Positions 43,998 to 52,540 of a stretch of DNA of 64,000 nt are shown one piece after another (within the stretch, counting starts at the first letter, position 1; each line of letters starts with the position of its first letter). The position numbers were made by a program, and so were the translations under genes. The notes under the pieces were generated by a model, which had not been told where the DNA came from, made no database searches, and was given only the letters and a program-made list of their open reading frames with translations. Source of the DNA: Gimesia aquarii (lineage in GTDB: Bacteria; Planctomycetota; Planctomycetia; Planctomycetales; Planctomycetaceae); the NCBI RefSeq assembly GCF_007748175.1, contig NZ_CP037422.1:2563231-2627230 (forward strand), written 5' to 3'.

Positions 43998-44381
43998 ATG
44001 ATGAGTGAGCCTCATAAACGGCGATCGCCTCGTAGGCGATTTCTTGTGCGGTTAATCGTCTTCACAGTCGTTGCCATGATTGTCGATGCCATTGCATTAG
44101 GGATGGGGGCATTTGGTTTTCACTATTTTGAAGGACTTGACTGGTTAGATGCCAGTCTCAATGCTTCCTTAGTGATGACCGGTAATGGGCCCCTGCATCA
44201 CCCTGAGTCCGCAGAAGGTAAACTGTTCGTGACACTCTACGCGATTCTGGGCGTGATTCTGTTTGCCGCAGTCATTGGCGCCTTTCTAACTCCCGTGTTC
44301 CAATGGGTGCTTCACGGATTACAACGCCAAGGAAGAAATGGGAAAAACAAAAACGAACAACACAAAACTGGAAAGACGTAA
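43998..44381 (+). CDS. Two-helix ion-channel-like protein with unusual filter
   Basis: 127 residues. A basic N-terminus (PHKRRSPRRR), first membrane helix (about 17-43), then a pore-helix-like segment (LDASLNASLVM) and TGNGP (61-65), then a second helix (about 75-105) and a basic tail. The layout is that of a two-helix K+ channel subunit. The filter reads T-G-N-G-P, with neither Tyr in GYG nor Asp after it. For comparison, the gene at 60694 has the normal T-I-G-Y-G-D. It may conduct another ion or have lost conduction. Confidence 0.65.
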   Translation: MMSEPHKRRSPRRRFLVRLIVFTVVAMIVDAIALGMGAFGFHYFEGLDWLDASLNASLVMTGNGPLHHPESAEGKLFVTLYAILGVILFAAVIGAFLTPVFQWVLHGLQRQGRNGKNKNEQHKTGKT

Positions 44382-44427
44382 GAAGCCAGGTCTGCTCTAC
44401 AATAAAATCTGACAGAAAGAGACGGAA

Positions 44428-45234
44428 ATGAATCACTCTGGCTCCAATGCATATGACTTACTTTCGTTTTGTGATAATGCCAATCAAAAAACTCAGGCAT
44501 TTCATGCGGAACTATCATCGTTTGAAAAAGGGAGTGAGAAATGGAACGAGTTTCTTTGGTCAGGTTGTGATAGTGAAAACAATCTGATACAGGTAACCGC
44601 TTTTCATGAAATCAGAAAGAGCGATGATCCCAGTTGGTTAAGCCCTCTTTTCGAGCGGTTGAAAACTGAAACGTTCCCAACAACTTTAGCTGCCATTTTT
44701 TGTGCAATCGGCGGGCTGGGAGGATTTCAGTCCCGGGAGGACTATGCACATTATTTTGAAGAGACTGATATTAATATTCGCGGTGCAGCGATGCAAATTC
44801 TCTATTTCTTACCAGATGAGGATGCGATCGAACTGCTCTTGAAAGTCCTACAACAAGACCCAAACCCCAAACTGCGAAGCGAAGCTGCAGAAAGACTCGC
44901 ATATTTACATTCAGATGCGGGACTGCCACTTTTACTTGATTCTTTTGAGAACAAAAGTTTTTTAGTAAAAATCGGTGCTGTGCGTGCTCTGTGTATTTTG
45001 AAGAATCCAACTGGTCTTAATGCTCTTCATCATTTGATCGAATCGCATCAAACATTATCAAAACAAGATCGAACAATTTTAATACATCATGTGTGTGGAT
45101 TATTGATCGATGTTGGAATTGAACTCCCTCCCTGTGATCGTCCAGAGGATTTCCCTTTGGAATCCATTATCAAAAAGGCAACTGACTGGATCGAAAATGC
45201 TCTGAATGTAGATCGCCCTCTTACCGAGATGTAA
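44428..45234 (+). CDS. HEAT-repeat protein
   Basis: 268 residues, soluble. Helical HEAT units fill the centre: INIRGAAMQILYFLPDEDAI, PKLRSEAAERLAYLHSDAGL, and FLVKIGAVRALCILKNPTGL. Such proteins act as protein-binding scaffolds. The start follows GACGGAA. It may form one transcript with the channel-like gene 47 bases upstream. A strong terminator follows at 45245. Confidence 0.8.
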   Translation: MNHSGSNAYDLLSFCDNANQKTQAFHAELSSFEKGSEKWNEFLWSGCDSENNLIQVTAFHEIRKSDDPSWLSPLFERLKTETFPTTLAAIFCAIGGLGGFQSREDYAHYFEETDINIRGAAMQILYFLPDEDAIELLLKVLQQDPNPKLRSEAAERLAYLHSDAGLPLLLDSFENKSFLVKIGAVRALCILKNPTGLNALHHLIESHQTLSKQDRTILIHHVCGLLIDVGIELPPCDRPEDFPLESIIKKATDWIENALNVDRPLTEM

Positions 45235-45244
45235 ACATAAAAGA

Positions 45245-45287
45245 GCAGGTCGAATCGCAAATCGACCTGCCCCATTTTTCTCTTTTT
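45245..45287 (+). terminator. Intrinsic terminator after HEAT-repeat gene
   Basis: Stem GCAGGTCGA (45245-45253) pairs perfectly with TCGACCTGC (45262-45270), loop of 8, followed by T-rich CCCATTTTTCTCTTTTT. It begins 10 bases after the stop codon. Confidence 0.85.
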
Positions 45288-45315
45288 AATCGAATTATTA
45301 ATTCCCGATACGTTT

Positions 45316-45507
45316 TTACAACACACCTTCAGCTTTCGCCAAGACATCCTTGTAAGCACTAACGGCATCCTTAAATTCGCCGAGTAAACGTAGTGCGTCA
45401 CCTTCGTCCAGGAGTTCGAGCGCTTCGTCGATTTCGTCGGGGTCTCCTCCGAGGTCGACGGCAGTCGTGATGGCTTCATCCGCCAATTCCCTTGCAACTT
45501 CGGTCAG
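45316..45507 (-). pseudogene. 3' remnant of an acidic helical-repeat protein gene
   Basis: 63 codons and a stop on the minus strand. They read L-T-E-V-A-R-E-L-A-D-E-A-I, later D-P-D-E-I-D-E-A-L-E-L-L-D-E-G-D-A-L, and end A-Y-K-D-V-L-A-K-A-E-G-V-L. They look like the C-terminal helical tail found on some large secreted planctomycete proteins. A TAG stands directly upstream in frame and no start is present, so the rest of the gene is lost. Confidence 0.6.
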
Positions 45508-45530
45508 CTAATCTATGAGATCGAAACCCA

Positions 45531-46331
45531 CTACATCTTTTCTTTGATGCCCGCGCGAATCAACCACCAGTTCATTGGAAAAGTAGTCAAAAAGCCGCAC
45601 AGCATGGCGATCTGCATCATGAACCAAAAGACCGGACTGGTTTTTGCCATCTCAATACTCTCGATGCCGAATATCACAAACAGACAGATCCCCATCCAGC
45701 CATACATGCCGATCTGCCAGAAAGTCAACGAGAGAAAATCGACCTTGAATGCCGTCACAAGTCCTTCTTTGAATGCAAGCTGCCGCATGGGAACGATACT
45801 GAAATACTGGAAGGCGACACCAAACAGCAGCGCCAGTACATAGTCGATGCCCCAGGCGGTGAATACAAGCGAGACTCCCGTCAGACTGATCACGGTCGGC
45901 ACCAGAAAATGCATGCCCCCTTCCGCGATAATGTCGCCCACCGTGCAACCACTGCCGCAGTGGGTCGACCCGACAACCACGCTTTGCCAGAACGGTTTTT
46001 CCGGCATCGAAGACATCGTATGACCTCCCATGGACGGCATCTCATCTGCGTGCTGCGCGCCATGCATGTCGTGCTCACCATGCATACTGTGGTCCTGGTG
46101 CATACTTTGTTGGTCGTGCATGCCATGACCCTCGTGCATCGAATCGTGCACGCTCATCCGTCCGAACCAGTAATAAATCAGCAACGCCAGCGGTCCCGCG
46201 TAAAGGGCCGTCAAAGGCCAGACTACATTCATGATCGCCATATGCTGGGGATGTCTAATGACATCAATCAGTAGCCAGAGTGCACAGAAAACAGCCAGAA
46301 CTAATGAGACAGTGGCAATGGTTGTCAACAT
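45531..46331 (-). CDS. DUF4396 membrane protein with His/Met-rich loop
   Basis: 266 residues from the ATG at 46331 (GGGA upstream). Membrane helices near the N-terminus (about 1-20 and 33-55) are followed by a loop at about 60-112 packed with His and Met (repeats such as M-H-x-x-H-x-M-H). Then comes the DUF4396 core with G-S-T-H-C-G-S-G-C-T-V-G-D and about four helices. Metal binding by the loop, copper or silver most likely, is inference from composition. The Cys/His motif could form part of a metal path. Confidence 0.8.
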   Translation of the reverse strand: MLTTIATVSLVLAVFCALWLLIDVIRHPQHMAIMNVVWPLTALYAGPLALLIYYWFGRMSVHDSMHEGHGMHDQQSMHQDHSMHGEHDMHGAQHADEMPSMGGHTMSSMPEKPFWQSVVVGSTHCGSGCTVGDIIAEGGMHFLVPTVISLTGVSLVFTAWGIDYVLALLFGVAFQYFSIVPMRQLAFKEGLVTAFKVDFLSLTFWQIGMYGWMGICLFVIFGIESIEMAKTSPVFWFMMQIAMLCGFLTTFPMNWWLIRAGIKEKM

Positions 46332-46455
46332 ATCAGAGTTTCCCAAGAGTGAATGGAACTTCGATCGTTAAACTCTATGGGAACGTATTCTAGTGACTTC
46401 TCTCTGTTACGTCAGTATCAAGTCAGATGGCGTCTTCAAGACCAAATTTCGATTT

Positions 46456-47193
46456 CTATGTTTTGATCGCTTCAATCATGATCGCCGGTGGCTTGTTGAT
46501 CATATCCGCCCAGTAATCCGCTTCGTCGGCTGCTTCAGGAGAAAGACTTAAGGGATGAAACACAACATCACGAAAACCTGCGTCTTCCAAAGCCGAGGCG
46601 TATGCTTCTTCCGGCAAGTAGTAGTTGTCGACTTCGAGAAGGGAGGAATCTTTTAAACGACCACTCCATCGGATCAAAGCCCCTTCTCGAACATGATCTT
46701 CAAGCTGAATATGGAATCCATATTTCTGGTAATCAAAATGATCGAAGAAATAGAGCTGAGGATTGGTCGTAAGAGTCACTAACCGCCCTCCTGGTCTGAG
46801 TTGCCGAGACAGCCCCCGACAAATGGCAGCCAACTCCTCTCGGTCGTGTGCATAGACCAAAAGCCATGCTGCGATGGCAAGATCATAATCCAACTGAGGG
46901 CCCTTCGCCCGCACGTCCTCGACAAAGTAGTTGATTCCAAGAGACTCCGCTTGTTCCCTGTCGATTGCCAGCGCAATCATCTCCTGGGAGAGATCGGTCC
47001 CCACAACGGTCGCAGCACCATTCAGCTTGAGCTTGCGCGTGAAAAAACCTTCCCCACAGGCGAGATCAATTACCTTTTTGCCCTCAAGAGCGCCGATCAG
47101 TTTCAGCATTGAATATTCTTCAACCAGTGATCGCCACGGTCGCCCTTTGACTTCGCGATACTGTTTAGCAATCTTGTTATAATCCGTTGTCAT
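46456..47193 (-). CDS. Class I SAM-dependent methyltransferase
   Basis: 245 residues, cytoplasmic. Motif I is VIDLACGEGFFTRKL (about 38-52), followed by the acidic end of strand 2 in V-V-G-T-D-L-S, then L-A-I-A-A-W-L-L-V-Y-A-H as the motif IV region. A short substrate domain closes the protein. The family transfers methyl from S-adenosylmethionine to small molecules or proteins. The substrate is unknown. Monocistronic. Confidence 0.85.
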   Translation of the reverse strand: MTTDYNKIAKQYREVKGRPWRSLVEEYSMLKLIGALEGKKVIDLACGEGFFTRKLKLNGAATVVGTDLSQEMIALAIDREQAESLGINYFVEDVRAKGPQLDYDLAIAAWLLVYAHDREELAAICRGLSRQLRPGGRLVTLTTNPQLYFFDHFDYQKYGFHIQLEDHVREGALIRWSGRLKDSSLLEVDNYYLPEEAYASALEDAGFRDVVFHPLSLSPEAADEADYWADMINKPPAIMIEAIKT

Positions 47194-47349
47194 GTTCGGT
47201 TCTCATACCGTGGCACCACTGATGGCCATGATCCTATCGAGTTCGATATACGTGGTATACTTCTGAATATTCGGCAGTGTTCTCACTGTTCGACCACGTG
47301 CCATTCAACACAAATTCGCCGGTTCGCTGCATCTCTTTTTTAGGAAACA

Positions 47350-47693
47350 ATGATGTTAAAGTACCACCGTTTATGTTCCCAAAGCACTCCTCTGATCTTT
47401 CTGGCTTTACTTTACTTCCGTTTGGTTGTCAACAGGCAAGCGCCCCTGTTCCCCTTGATGCGGCAATGGCACTACAAATAGCCGGTCAAACCAACCAAGC
47501 TGTTGCTCTGCTAGTGCCAGAGGACATCGAGAAAAATCTCCAAGCGTCATCTCTCAGAGTGCTTAAAATGAGTGAGAAAGAATTTATTTCACTGAATCGA
47601 CGGACGCCAAGAAAAGAGAGTCACCACCCTTTTTCGTCCGCACCTCAATCTACGTACCGCACTCTTTTGAACCTGGTCTTTTTTATTCAATAG
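47350..47693 (+). pseudogene. Small lipoprotein gene with a frameshift in the signal peptide
   Basis: An AGGA site stands 5 bases before ATG ATG at 47350-47355, which opens a signal-like frame (MMLKYHRLCSQ ... PLIFLALL). In that frame the lipobox is lost. In the neighbouring frame the sequence continues as LLPFGCQQASAP, a proper lipobox, and runs through PLDAAMALQIAGQTNQAVAL to a stop at 47693. A one-base shift near 47415-47425 would join them. Either the gene is broken or the sequence has an error. An in-frame ATG at 47373 is an alternative weak start. Confidence 0.5.
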
Positions 47694-48900
47694 GCTCATT
47701 ACTGCTATCATCTTCTGAGGACGGGTGACATTCCAGAAAATCTTTCACATACAATTCCTGTATGACCACTTTACTAACTGCCAACAAGGGAGAAGCGACA
47801 GCCGCTCCCAGAAAACCAAATAGTACGCCCATAATCGCCTGAAACGAAATCAGCATAGCAGGCGGCAACGAAACCTGCCGTTGTTGAATCAATGGAGTGA
47901 CCACATAGCTTTCAATCAACTGTAAAATGATGTATGCAGGCACAACCATCGCTGCAGTGGTTGATCCTTGAGGTAAAGCAACCAAGATCGCTAGCAAGAA
48001 TGCAATCACGGCACCAATATTCGGGATAAATGTCAGTAAGCCTGTCATGATTCCCAGACTTCCCGCCAGAGGAACGCCGATGAGTGAAAGGATGATCCAT
48101 GCTCCCACGCCAGTGACCAACATGGAGGCAAATCGACCAAGCAGCCAACGCCAAAGAGTTTCACCAAGTTGATTCATCAATTCCGTTGCACGGTTTCTTT
48201 TATCAGGCGGGACCAGTTTTGTCGTTCCATCTCGATAGGTCTGGGGAGCCACTGCCAGGAATAGTCCAACAAAGAAAATCATGATACTGTTAATCACAAG
48301 CCCAAAGGTCGTTTTAAATGCCTGCCCGATAAACGAAACAGCCTGTTTGGCTGGTTGCGGTAAAGAATTTAAATTCGGTTCGGATTTCGATACTTGTGCA
48401 TTGGATTGCTTCTCACTATTTTTTTCATCAGTTTTTGGCGTCTCTTTAGTCTGTACGTCTTTTGAAGATTGGTTTTCAGGTTGTTGTTTCTGTGGTTGCT
48501 TAAGAATCTGAGAAAGGAAGGGTGTTGATTTGATTGCTGAACTCACCGAAGTATATTTCTCTGCGAATGCTTGGATTTTTTTCGCCCCTTCGTCAATGCT
48601 TTGATTTGCCTTCTCAATCTGCTGATCAATCTGCACAAAGAAAAAAGTGATCGTCCCAATTGAAGTAGAAACCAGAGTCAGCACCAGTATTGCTAAGGTC
48701 CACTGGTAGGATATAGACAAGTATTTGCTCAGATTGTTACCGGTAAAAGTCAGAAACACACTAAACAAGATCGCAAAAAATAATGTAATGACGATTTCCG
48801 AGGCGACAACAAGTATGGATGCCATAATGACAACTACAACTAAAGCGATCATCGCCTGTGCGATCGTAATGGCGGAACGCTTCTGATAGTTTTCCGTCAT
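47683..48900 (-). CDS. AI-2E family transporter (YdiK/PerM-like)
   Basis: 405 residues from the ATG at 48900. An upstream in-frame start at 48963 would add 21 residues. Hydrophobic helices at the N-terminus are followed by a periplasmic coiled region with a Gln/Lys/Ser-rich insert (about 145-195). The family C-terminus follows, with G-V-G-A-W-I-I-L-S-L-I-G-V-P and F-I-P-N-I-G-A-V-I-A-F near 290-320. Family members export AI-2 or act as Na+/H+ antiporters. Which applies here is unknown. It overlaps the end of the convergent lipoprotein remnant. Confidence 0.85.
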   Translation of the reverse strand: MTENYQKRSAITIAQAMIALVVVVIMASILVVASEIVITLFFAILFSVFLTFTGNNLSKYLSISYQWTLAILVLTLVSTSIGTITFFFVQIDQQIEKANQSIDEGAKKIQAFAEKYTSVSSAIKSTPFLSQILKQPQKQQPENQSSKDVQTKETPKTDEKNSEKQSNAQVSKSEPNLNSLPQPAKQAVSFIGQAFKTTFGLVINSIMIFFVGLFLAVAPQTYRDGTTKLVPPDKRNRATELMNQLGETLWRWLLGRFASMLVTGVGAWIILSLIGVPLAGSLGIMTGLLTFIPNIGAVIAFLLAILVALPQGSTTAAMVVPAYIILQLIESYVVTPLIQQRQVSLPPAMLISFQAIMGVLFGFLGAAVASPLLAVSKVVIQELYVKDFLECHPSSEDDSSNEPIE

Positions 48901-49265
48901 TCGAATTTCAGACCCTTTTCTAGTTCTAAGACCATCACACTCTCCAGTAATCTCGCGAGTCAATTAGTTCCATGTGACTCAATTTATTGGTATCTGAATA
49001 ATACGCAAACGGTATACCAAAGAAACTAAGATCAAACAAAGTCGTCTCTACTCTAATCGTCTTCAACAAATGAGTCTCTTTGACTATCGTAGTTTATGGT
49101 TGCAAAAAGAACTGGTCTCTGACCGGTCAGCCTGCGCGGTTTACGATCAGTATTCTGAATCAGACATAGAATATTTAGTGACACAGTTATGAGAACTTAT
49201 CTTGAATTCACATCACATCTAGTTTCTTGAGTATATGACCCATTCTATATTTTGTAAATGAGTTC
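48901..49265. other. Intergenic region with a palindrome
   Basis: 365 bases with no credible gene. The perfect palindrome CTGACCGGTCAG is at 49119-49130. Its inner TGACCGGTCA also occurs at 3602-3611. The promoter of the AI-2E gene should be near 48900-48990. Confidence 0.4.
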
Positions 49266-50393
49266 TCATTGAGCCTTGTTCGTTTTTTTGGCAGCTTCGA
49301 CGGCATCATCAGCGTCTTCACGGTCTCCGGCATCCAAATCCGGAGCTTCCTGAGTGGCAACCGCTGATGGTTCATAGCTGAGTTCCACCAAAAGTGGAAA
49401 GTGGTCTGAGCCAATGTTTGGCAGCGTACGTAGTTTGACAACACGGAAATCTTCGGAATGAAACAGGTAATCCAATGGGTATCGCCAAATCAGTGACTTT
49501 GCATTGTAGGTGGGAAACAACCCGCGGCCCTTACGGGGGTCGAGTAATCCACTCACCTCCTGAAACAAGTTCGTCGTGCGCGACCACCCAACATCGTTTA
49601 AATCACCCAGCACGATTGTGCTTTGATCATTCTGGACTTCCCGGCCCACGAGCACAAGTTCTCCATCACGCTTGGTCGTGTCTTCTCCTGGTCGGGGAGG
49701 ATTGGGATGGATTGCAAACAGACGGACCTCCTGGCCAGAAGGAATGCTGAGGCGCGCATCGATTGAAGGGATCTCCTTTTTAATGACTCCCCGCACTTCA
49801 GCCGTATGTACTTCAAGTTTCGTGTATAGTGCGATTCCGTATGTATTGTCGAGTGGATAAGTAAGATGAAATGCGAACCATTCTTCGAGTGGTGCCAAAT
49901 CTGCGATCCAACGATCGTTAACCTCACACAAAACGACAACATCTGGATCTTCCTGCTTGATTAAATTCAATAAAGCCGATGCGTTATTATTTTCCTGAAG
50001 CACATTTGCTGTCAGGATTCGTAGCCGCCACTGTTTGTCCTGTGACTGAGACCATTCCACTTCGTATGGAGCAATTGGCAAGTAGGGAAAAATCCAGAAT
50101 AATTGAATACCAATACTTATCAATAAAACGGATGCCATTACTTTGGCTGTGACTCTACGTCGGAATGGGATCATTCCCAGTAGCACAATCATGTAACTGA
50201 CAAGTAATTGAACTCTCGGAAAATCTCCAATGCGGACCCACCACCAGTCAACCGGCAGTAGTGGTGCAAATGCTGTGAAAGCGAGCACAAGGCAGACAAG
50301 CAGCAACATCCACCACGCCCCGCTGACATAGATCGATTTCTTTGTCGATGGTTTTAGTACACTCTTCAATGTACTTTCTTCTCCAGATTTCAT
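49266..50393 (-). CDS. Endonuclease/exonuclease/phosphatase-family protein, YafD-like
   Basis: 375 residues. Three membrane helices in the first 110 residues precede an EEP catalytic domain facing outward: L-T-A-N-V-L (Asn motif), V-V-L-C-E-V (Glu), A-I-H-P-N-P-P-R-P, then I-V-L-G-D-L-N-D (Asp/Asn) and GSDHFPLLVEL (Asp-His). All usual metal and catalytic residues are present. It should cut phosphodiesters, in nucleic acid or phospholipid head groups. The substrate is unknown. Confidence 0.85.
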   Translation of the reverse strand: MKSGEESTLKSVLKPSTKKSIYVSGAWWMLLLVCLVLAFTAFAPLLPVDWWWVRIGDFPRVQLLVSYMIVLLGMIPFRRRVTAKVMASVLLISIGIQLFWIFPYLPIAPYEVEWSQSQDKQWRLRILTANVLQENNNASALLNLIKQEDPDVVVLCEVNDRWIADLAPLEEWFAFHLTYPLDNTYGIALYTKLEVHTAEVRGVIKKEIPSIDARLSIPSGQEVRLFAIHPNPPRPGEDTTKRDGELVLVGREVQNDQSTIVLGDLNDVGWSRTTNLFQEVSGLLDPRKGRGLFPTYNAKSLIWRYPLDYLFHSEDFRVVKLRTLPNIGSDHFPLLVELSYEPSAVATQEAPDLDAGDREDADDAVEAAKKTNKAQ

Positions 50394-50537
50394 GCTTTGA
50401 GATGTTATTTAGTGGTGATGCAAAACATAATCGTCGGACGCTGATTAATGCCAAGATAAGACCGGCGTTGAGACCTCATATCTTTGAGGTCAAGATACTT
50501 TCAAGAAATCGCCTCACATTACGACACAATTTAATCC

Positions 50538-50906
50538 TCACAAACTTCGACTTAATTGTGATGTTTCGAAATCTGTTGCCAAATTCATACTTATTATTTT
50601 GTCTCGTGGTATCAATATTGGTGATCGTAAGCTATTGAGAAGTTTTATTTCTACCCAATCATTATAAACTTTTACCCATGCTATTGGCTTGGGCTGGGGA
50701 GTAGTTACTGACATACCTTCTTTCGTTGCTGGTACATTTTTTTTGACTGACGAATACCCTTCAACAGCATGTTCACGTCCTTCCCAGTAGACTGAGTAAA
50801 CATGACCACTGTAAATTAATGGCTCAGAAATTTTTATGTAATAGAATGTCGCCCATATACCACACAGGAAGATAAATAGACAAAGAACTAAAACAACGCT
50901 GCTCAA
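50538..50906 (-). CDS. Small membrane-anchored hypothetical protein
   Basis: 122 residues. One N-terminal membrane helix (about 3-24), then a small beta-rich domain with Y-S-G-H-V-Y-S-V-Y-W-E-G and I-L-I-P-R-D-K-I-I. No family recognised. It stands alone between the YafD-like gene and the sulfatase. Confidence 0.5.
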   Translation of the reverse strand: MSSVVLVLCLFIFLCGIWATFYYIKISEPLIYSGHVYSVYWEGREHAVEGYSSVKKNVPATKEGMSVTTPQPKPIAWVKVYNDWVEIKLLNSLRSPILIPRDKIISMNLATDFETSQLSRSL

Positions 50907-51015
50907 TAATCCAGTTTTTCTATTAATGAAAGCACTCCTCTTATCACATTTTATAGAACGATCTGTTTTCTAAAAGAACGTTTAAGGGTCAGGTCTCGCT
51001 TTTACTGCTGTTCGT

Positions 51016-52449
51016 CTATTTCTGTTGATAATCTTTTCCGTTGAGGCTTCGGATAACAGATCGCATCCATGTATCCAGCTCTTGCTGCATCTGTTCGCGT
51101 CGTTGGGTGTGTTGGGGGTCTTTGGAAAGATCGGTTTTTTCCATAGGGTCGTCGGTCAGCTTGTATAGTTCGAATCTGGTGCCGCCGATACGATGCAGCT
51201 TCCACGGCCAATCGGTCCAGGCGGCATGCCCGGTTGAAGTGTGTTCCGGAAACTGCGGGAATTCGTCGACGTCTTTGCGCATTCTTGGTGGATCATGCGG
51301 TAACGGTGCGCCGGCATGCTGCTTTTCCATGATCGCTTTCTGAATCCGGTCGCTCCAGGTTCCTTGCCCGCCCTGGATTTTGTGCCAGAATCCCATCGGC
51401 TTACTCCGTTCTGCAACTGTTCCCGCAATGATGCCGCTTACATCCATTCCATCGAGCGGATGCGGCGCATGCAATTCTATGCCAGCCATCGCCAGGAGGG
51501 TCGGATAAATATCACAGGTCGTCACCGGTACTGAAGTTCTGCCTTTGAGCTTACGTGCGGGCCATTCGATGACTCCCGGAACGCGCAGGCCACCTTCATA
51601 GATGCTGCCCTTCCTCTCGCGGCCACCGGAAGTCTCCCTGACCAGCCCGCCGTTATCACTGCAGTACCAGACGATGGTATTATCCGCGATGCCCATTTCC
51701 CTGATCGCACCTCGCAAACGTCCGACTTGCTGATCAAGCAGTGTAATCTCGCGGTAGTACCCTGCATGTGGTTTGCCCTCGTAAAGGCTCGGACCTTCCG
51801 GCACTTCCGCGTGTGGGTCGTGCGGAGAAGGGAACCAGACGACCGTGAATATCGGACGATCACTGTCCTTATGCTTCTTGAGGAAGGCGAGCGCATCATC
51901 CATCAGGATGACCGACCCCTTACCTTTGCGATGCTCGATTTTTCCTTTTCGGCTCAAGTAGGGATTGTTGTCAAAAAAGTTGAGGCCGATCACCCATTCA
52001 TCGAATCCCATGCCAGTGGGATTGCAGGGCGAGTCGGGTTGTCCCGAACCCAGGTGTACTTTGCCGAAGATTCCGGTGACGTATCCGTTGGCTTTTAGCG
52101 TTTCGGCGATGGTCTGCTCATGCGGGCGCATGTAGCGGCCATGGTTGGTGACTTTTGTCCGTATCGGGTTGCGGCCGGTCATCACGCTGGCGCGGGTCGG
52201 AGAACAGACCGGCGCACCGGCATAGAACCGATCAAATACGAACCCCTCTTTTGCCATGGCATCGAGTGTGGGCGTCTGCACAAACGGGTGACCATTATAA
52301 CCGGTATCTCCCCAGCCCTGGTCATCAGCCATCACAAGAATGATGTTGGGCTTACCAGAGTTTTCCGGATTTGCCGCAAAGGATATTCCGGTAGCGGACA
52401 AGCAAAATATTGCTCCCATTGCTGCTAAAAATCCATGTCGATTCAACAT
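51016..52449 (-). CDS. Secreted sulfatase (S1 family)
   Basis: 477 residues. Signal peptide to about Ala26. The catalytic signature C-S-P-T-R-A-S-V-M-T-G is present with Cys82, the residue made into formylglycine by the anaerobic or aerobic maturase. Metal ligands are in MADDQGWGD (Asp42, Asp43) and WYCSDNGG. The second signature reads GKVHLG, with Val for the usual Trp. It should remove sulfate esters from polysaccharide. It is probably co-transcribed behind the beta-propeller protein gene (91 bases apart). Confidence 0.9.
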   Translation of the reverse strand: MLNRHGFLAAMGAIFCLSATGISFAANPENSGKPNIILVMADDQGWGDTGYNGHPFVQTPTLDAMAKEGFVFDRFYAGAPVCSPTRASVMTGRNPIRTKVTNHGRYMRPHEQTIAETLKANGYVTGIFGKVHLGSGQPDSPCNPTGMGFDEWVIGLNFFDNNPYLSRKGKIEHRKGKGSVILMDDALAFLKKHKDSDRPIFTVVWFPSPHDPHAEVPEGPSLYEGKPHAGYYREITLLDQQVGRLRGAIREMGIADNTIVWYCSDNGGLVRETSGGRERKGSIYEGGLRVPGVIEWPARKLKGRTSVPVTTCDIYPTLLAMAGIELHAPHPLDGMDVSGIIAGTVAERSKPMGFWHKIQGGQGTWSDRIQKAIMEKQHAGAPLPHDPPRMRKDVDEFPQFPEHTSTGHAAWTDWPWKLHRIGGTRFELYKLTDDPMEKTDLSKDPQHTQRREQMQQELDTWMRSVIRSLNGKDYQQK

Positions 52450-52540
52450 AATCTACTCTTTTCTACTTTGTAGCCGAACAATTAAATCCTCATTTCCACA
52501 ACAGGATTGCAATCATGATATGAAAGGCGACACTTATTTA

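Noticed and set aside
45087-45497. Minus-strand frame of 136 codons past the HEAT gene
   Set aside because: It is in the wrong frame. The gene-like remnant at 45316-45507 uses another frame, and the 45245 terminator lies inside.
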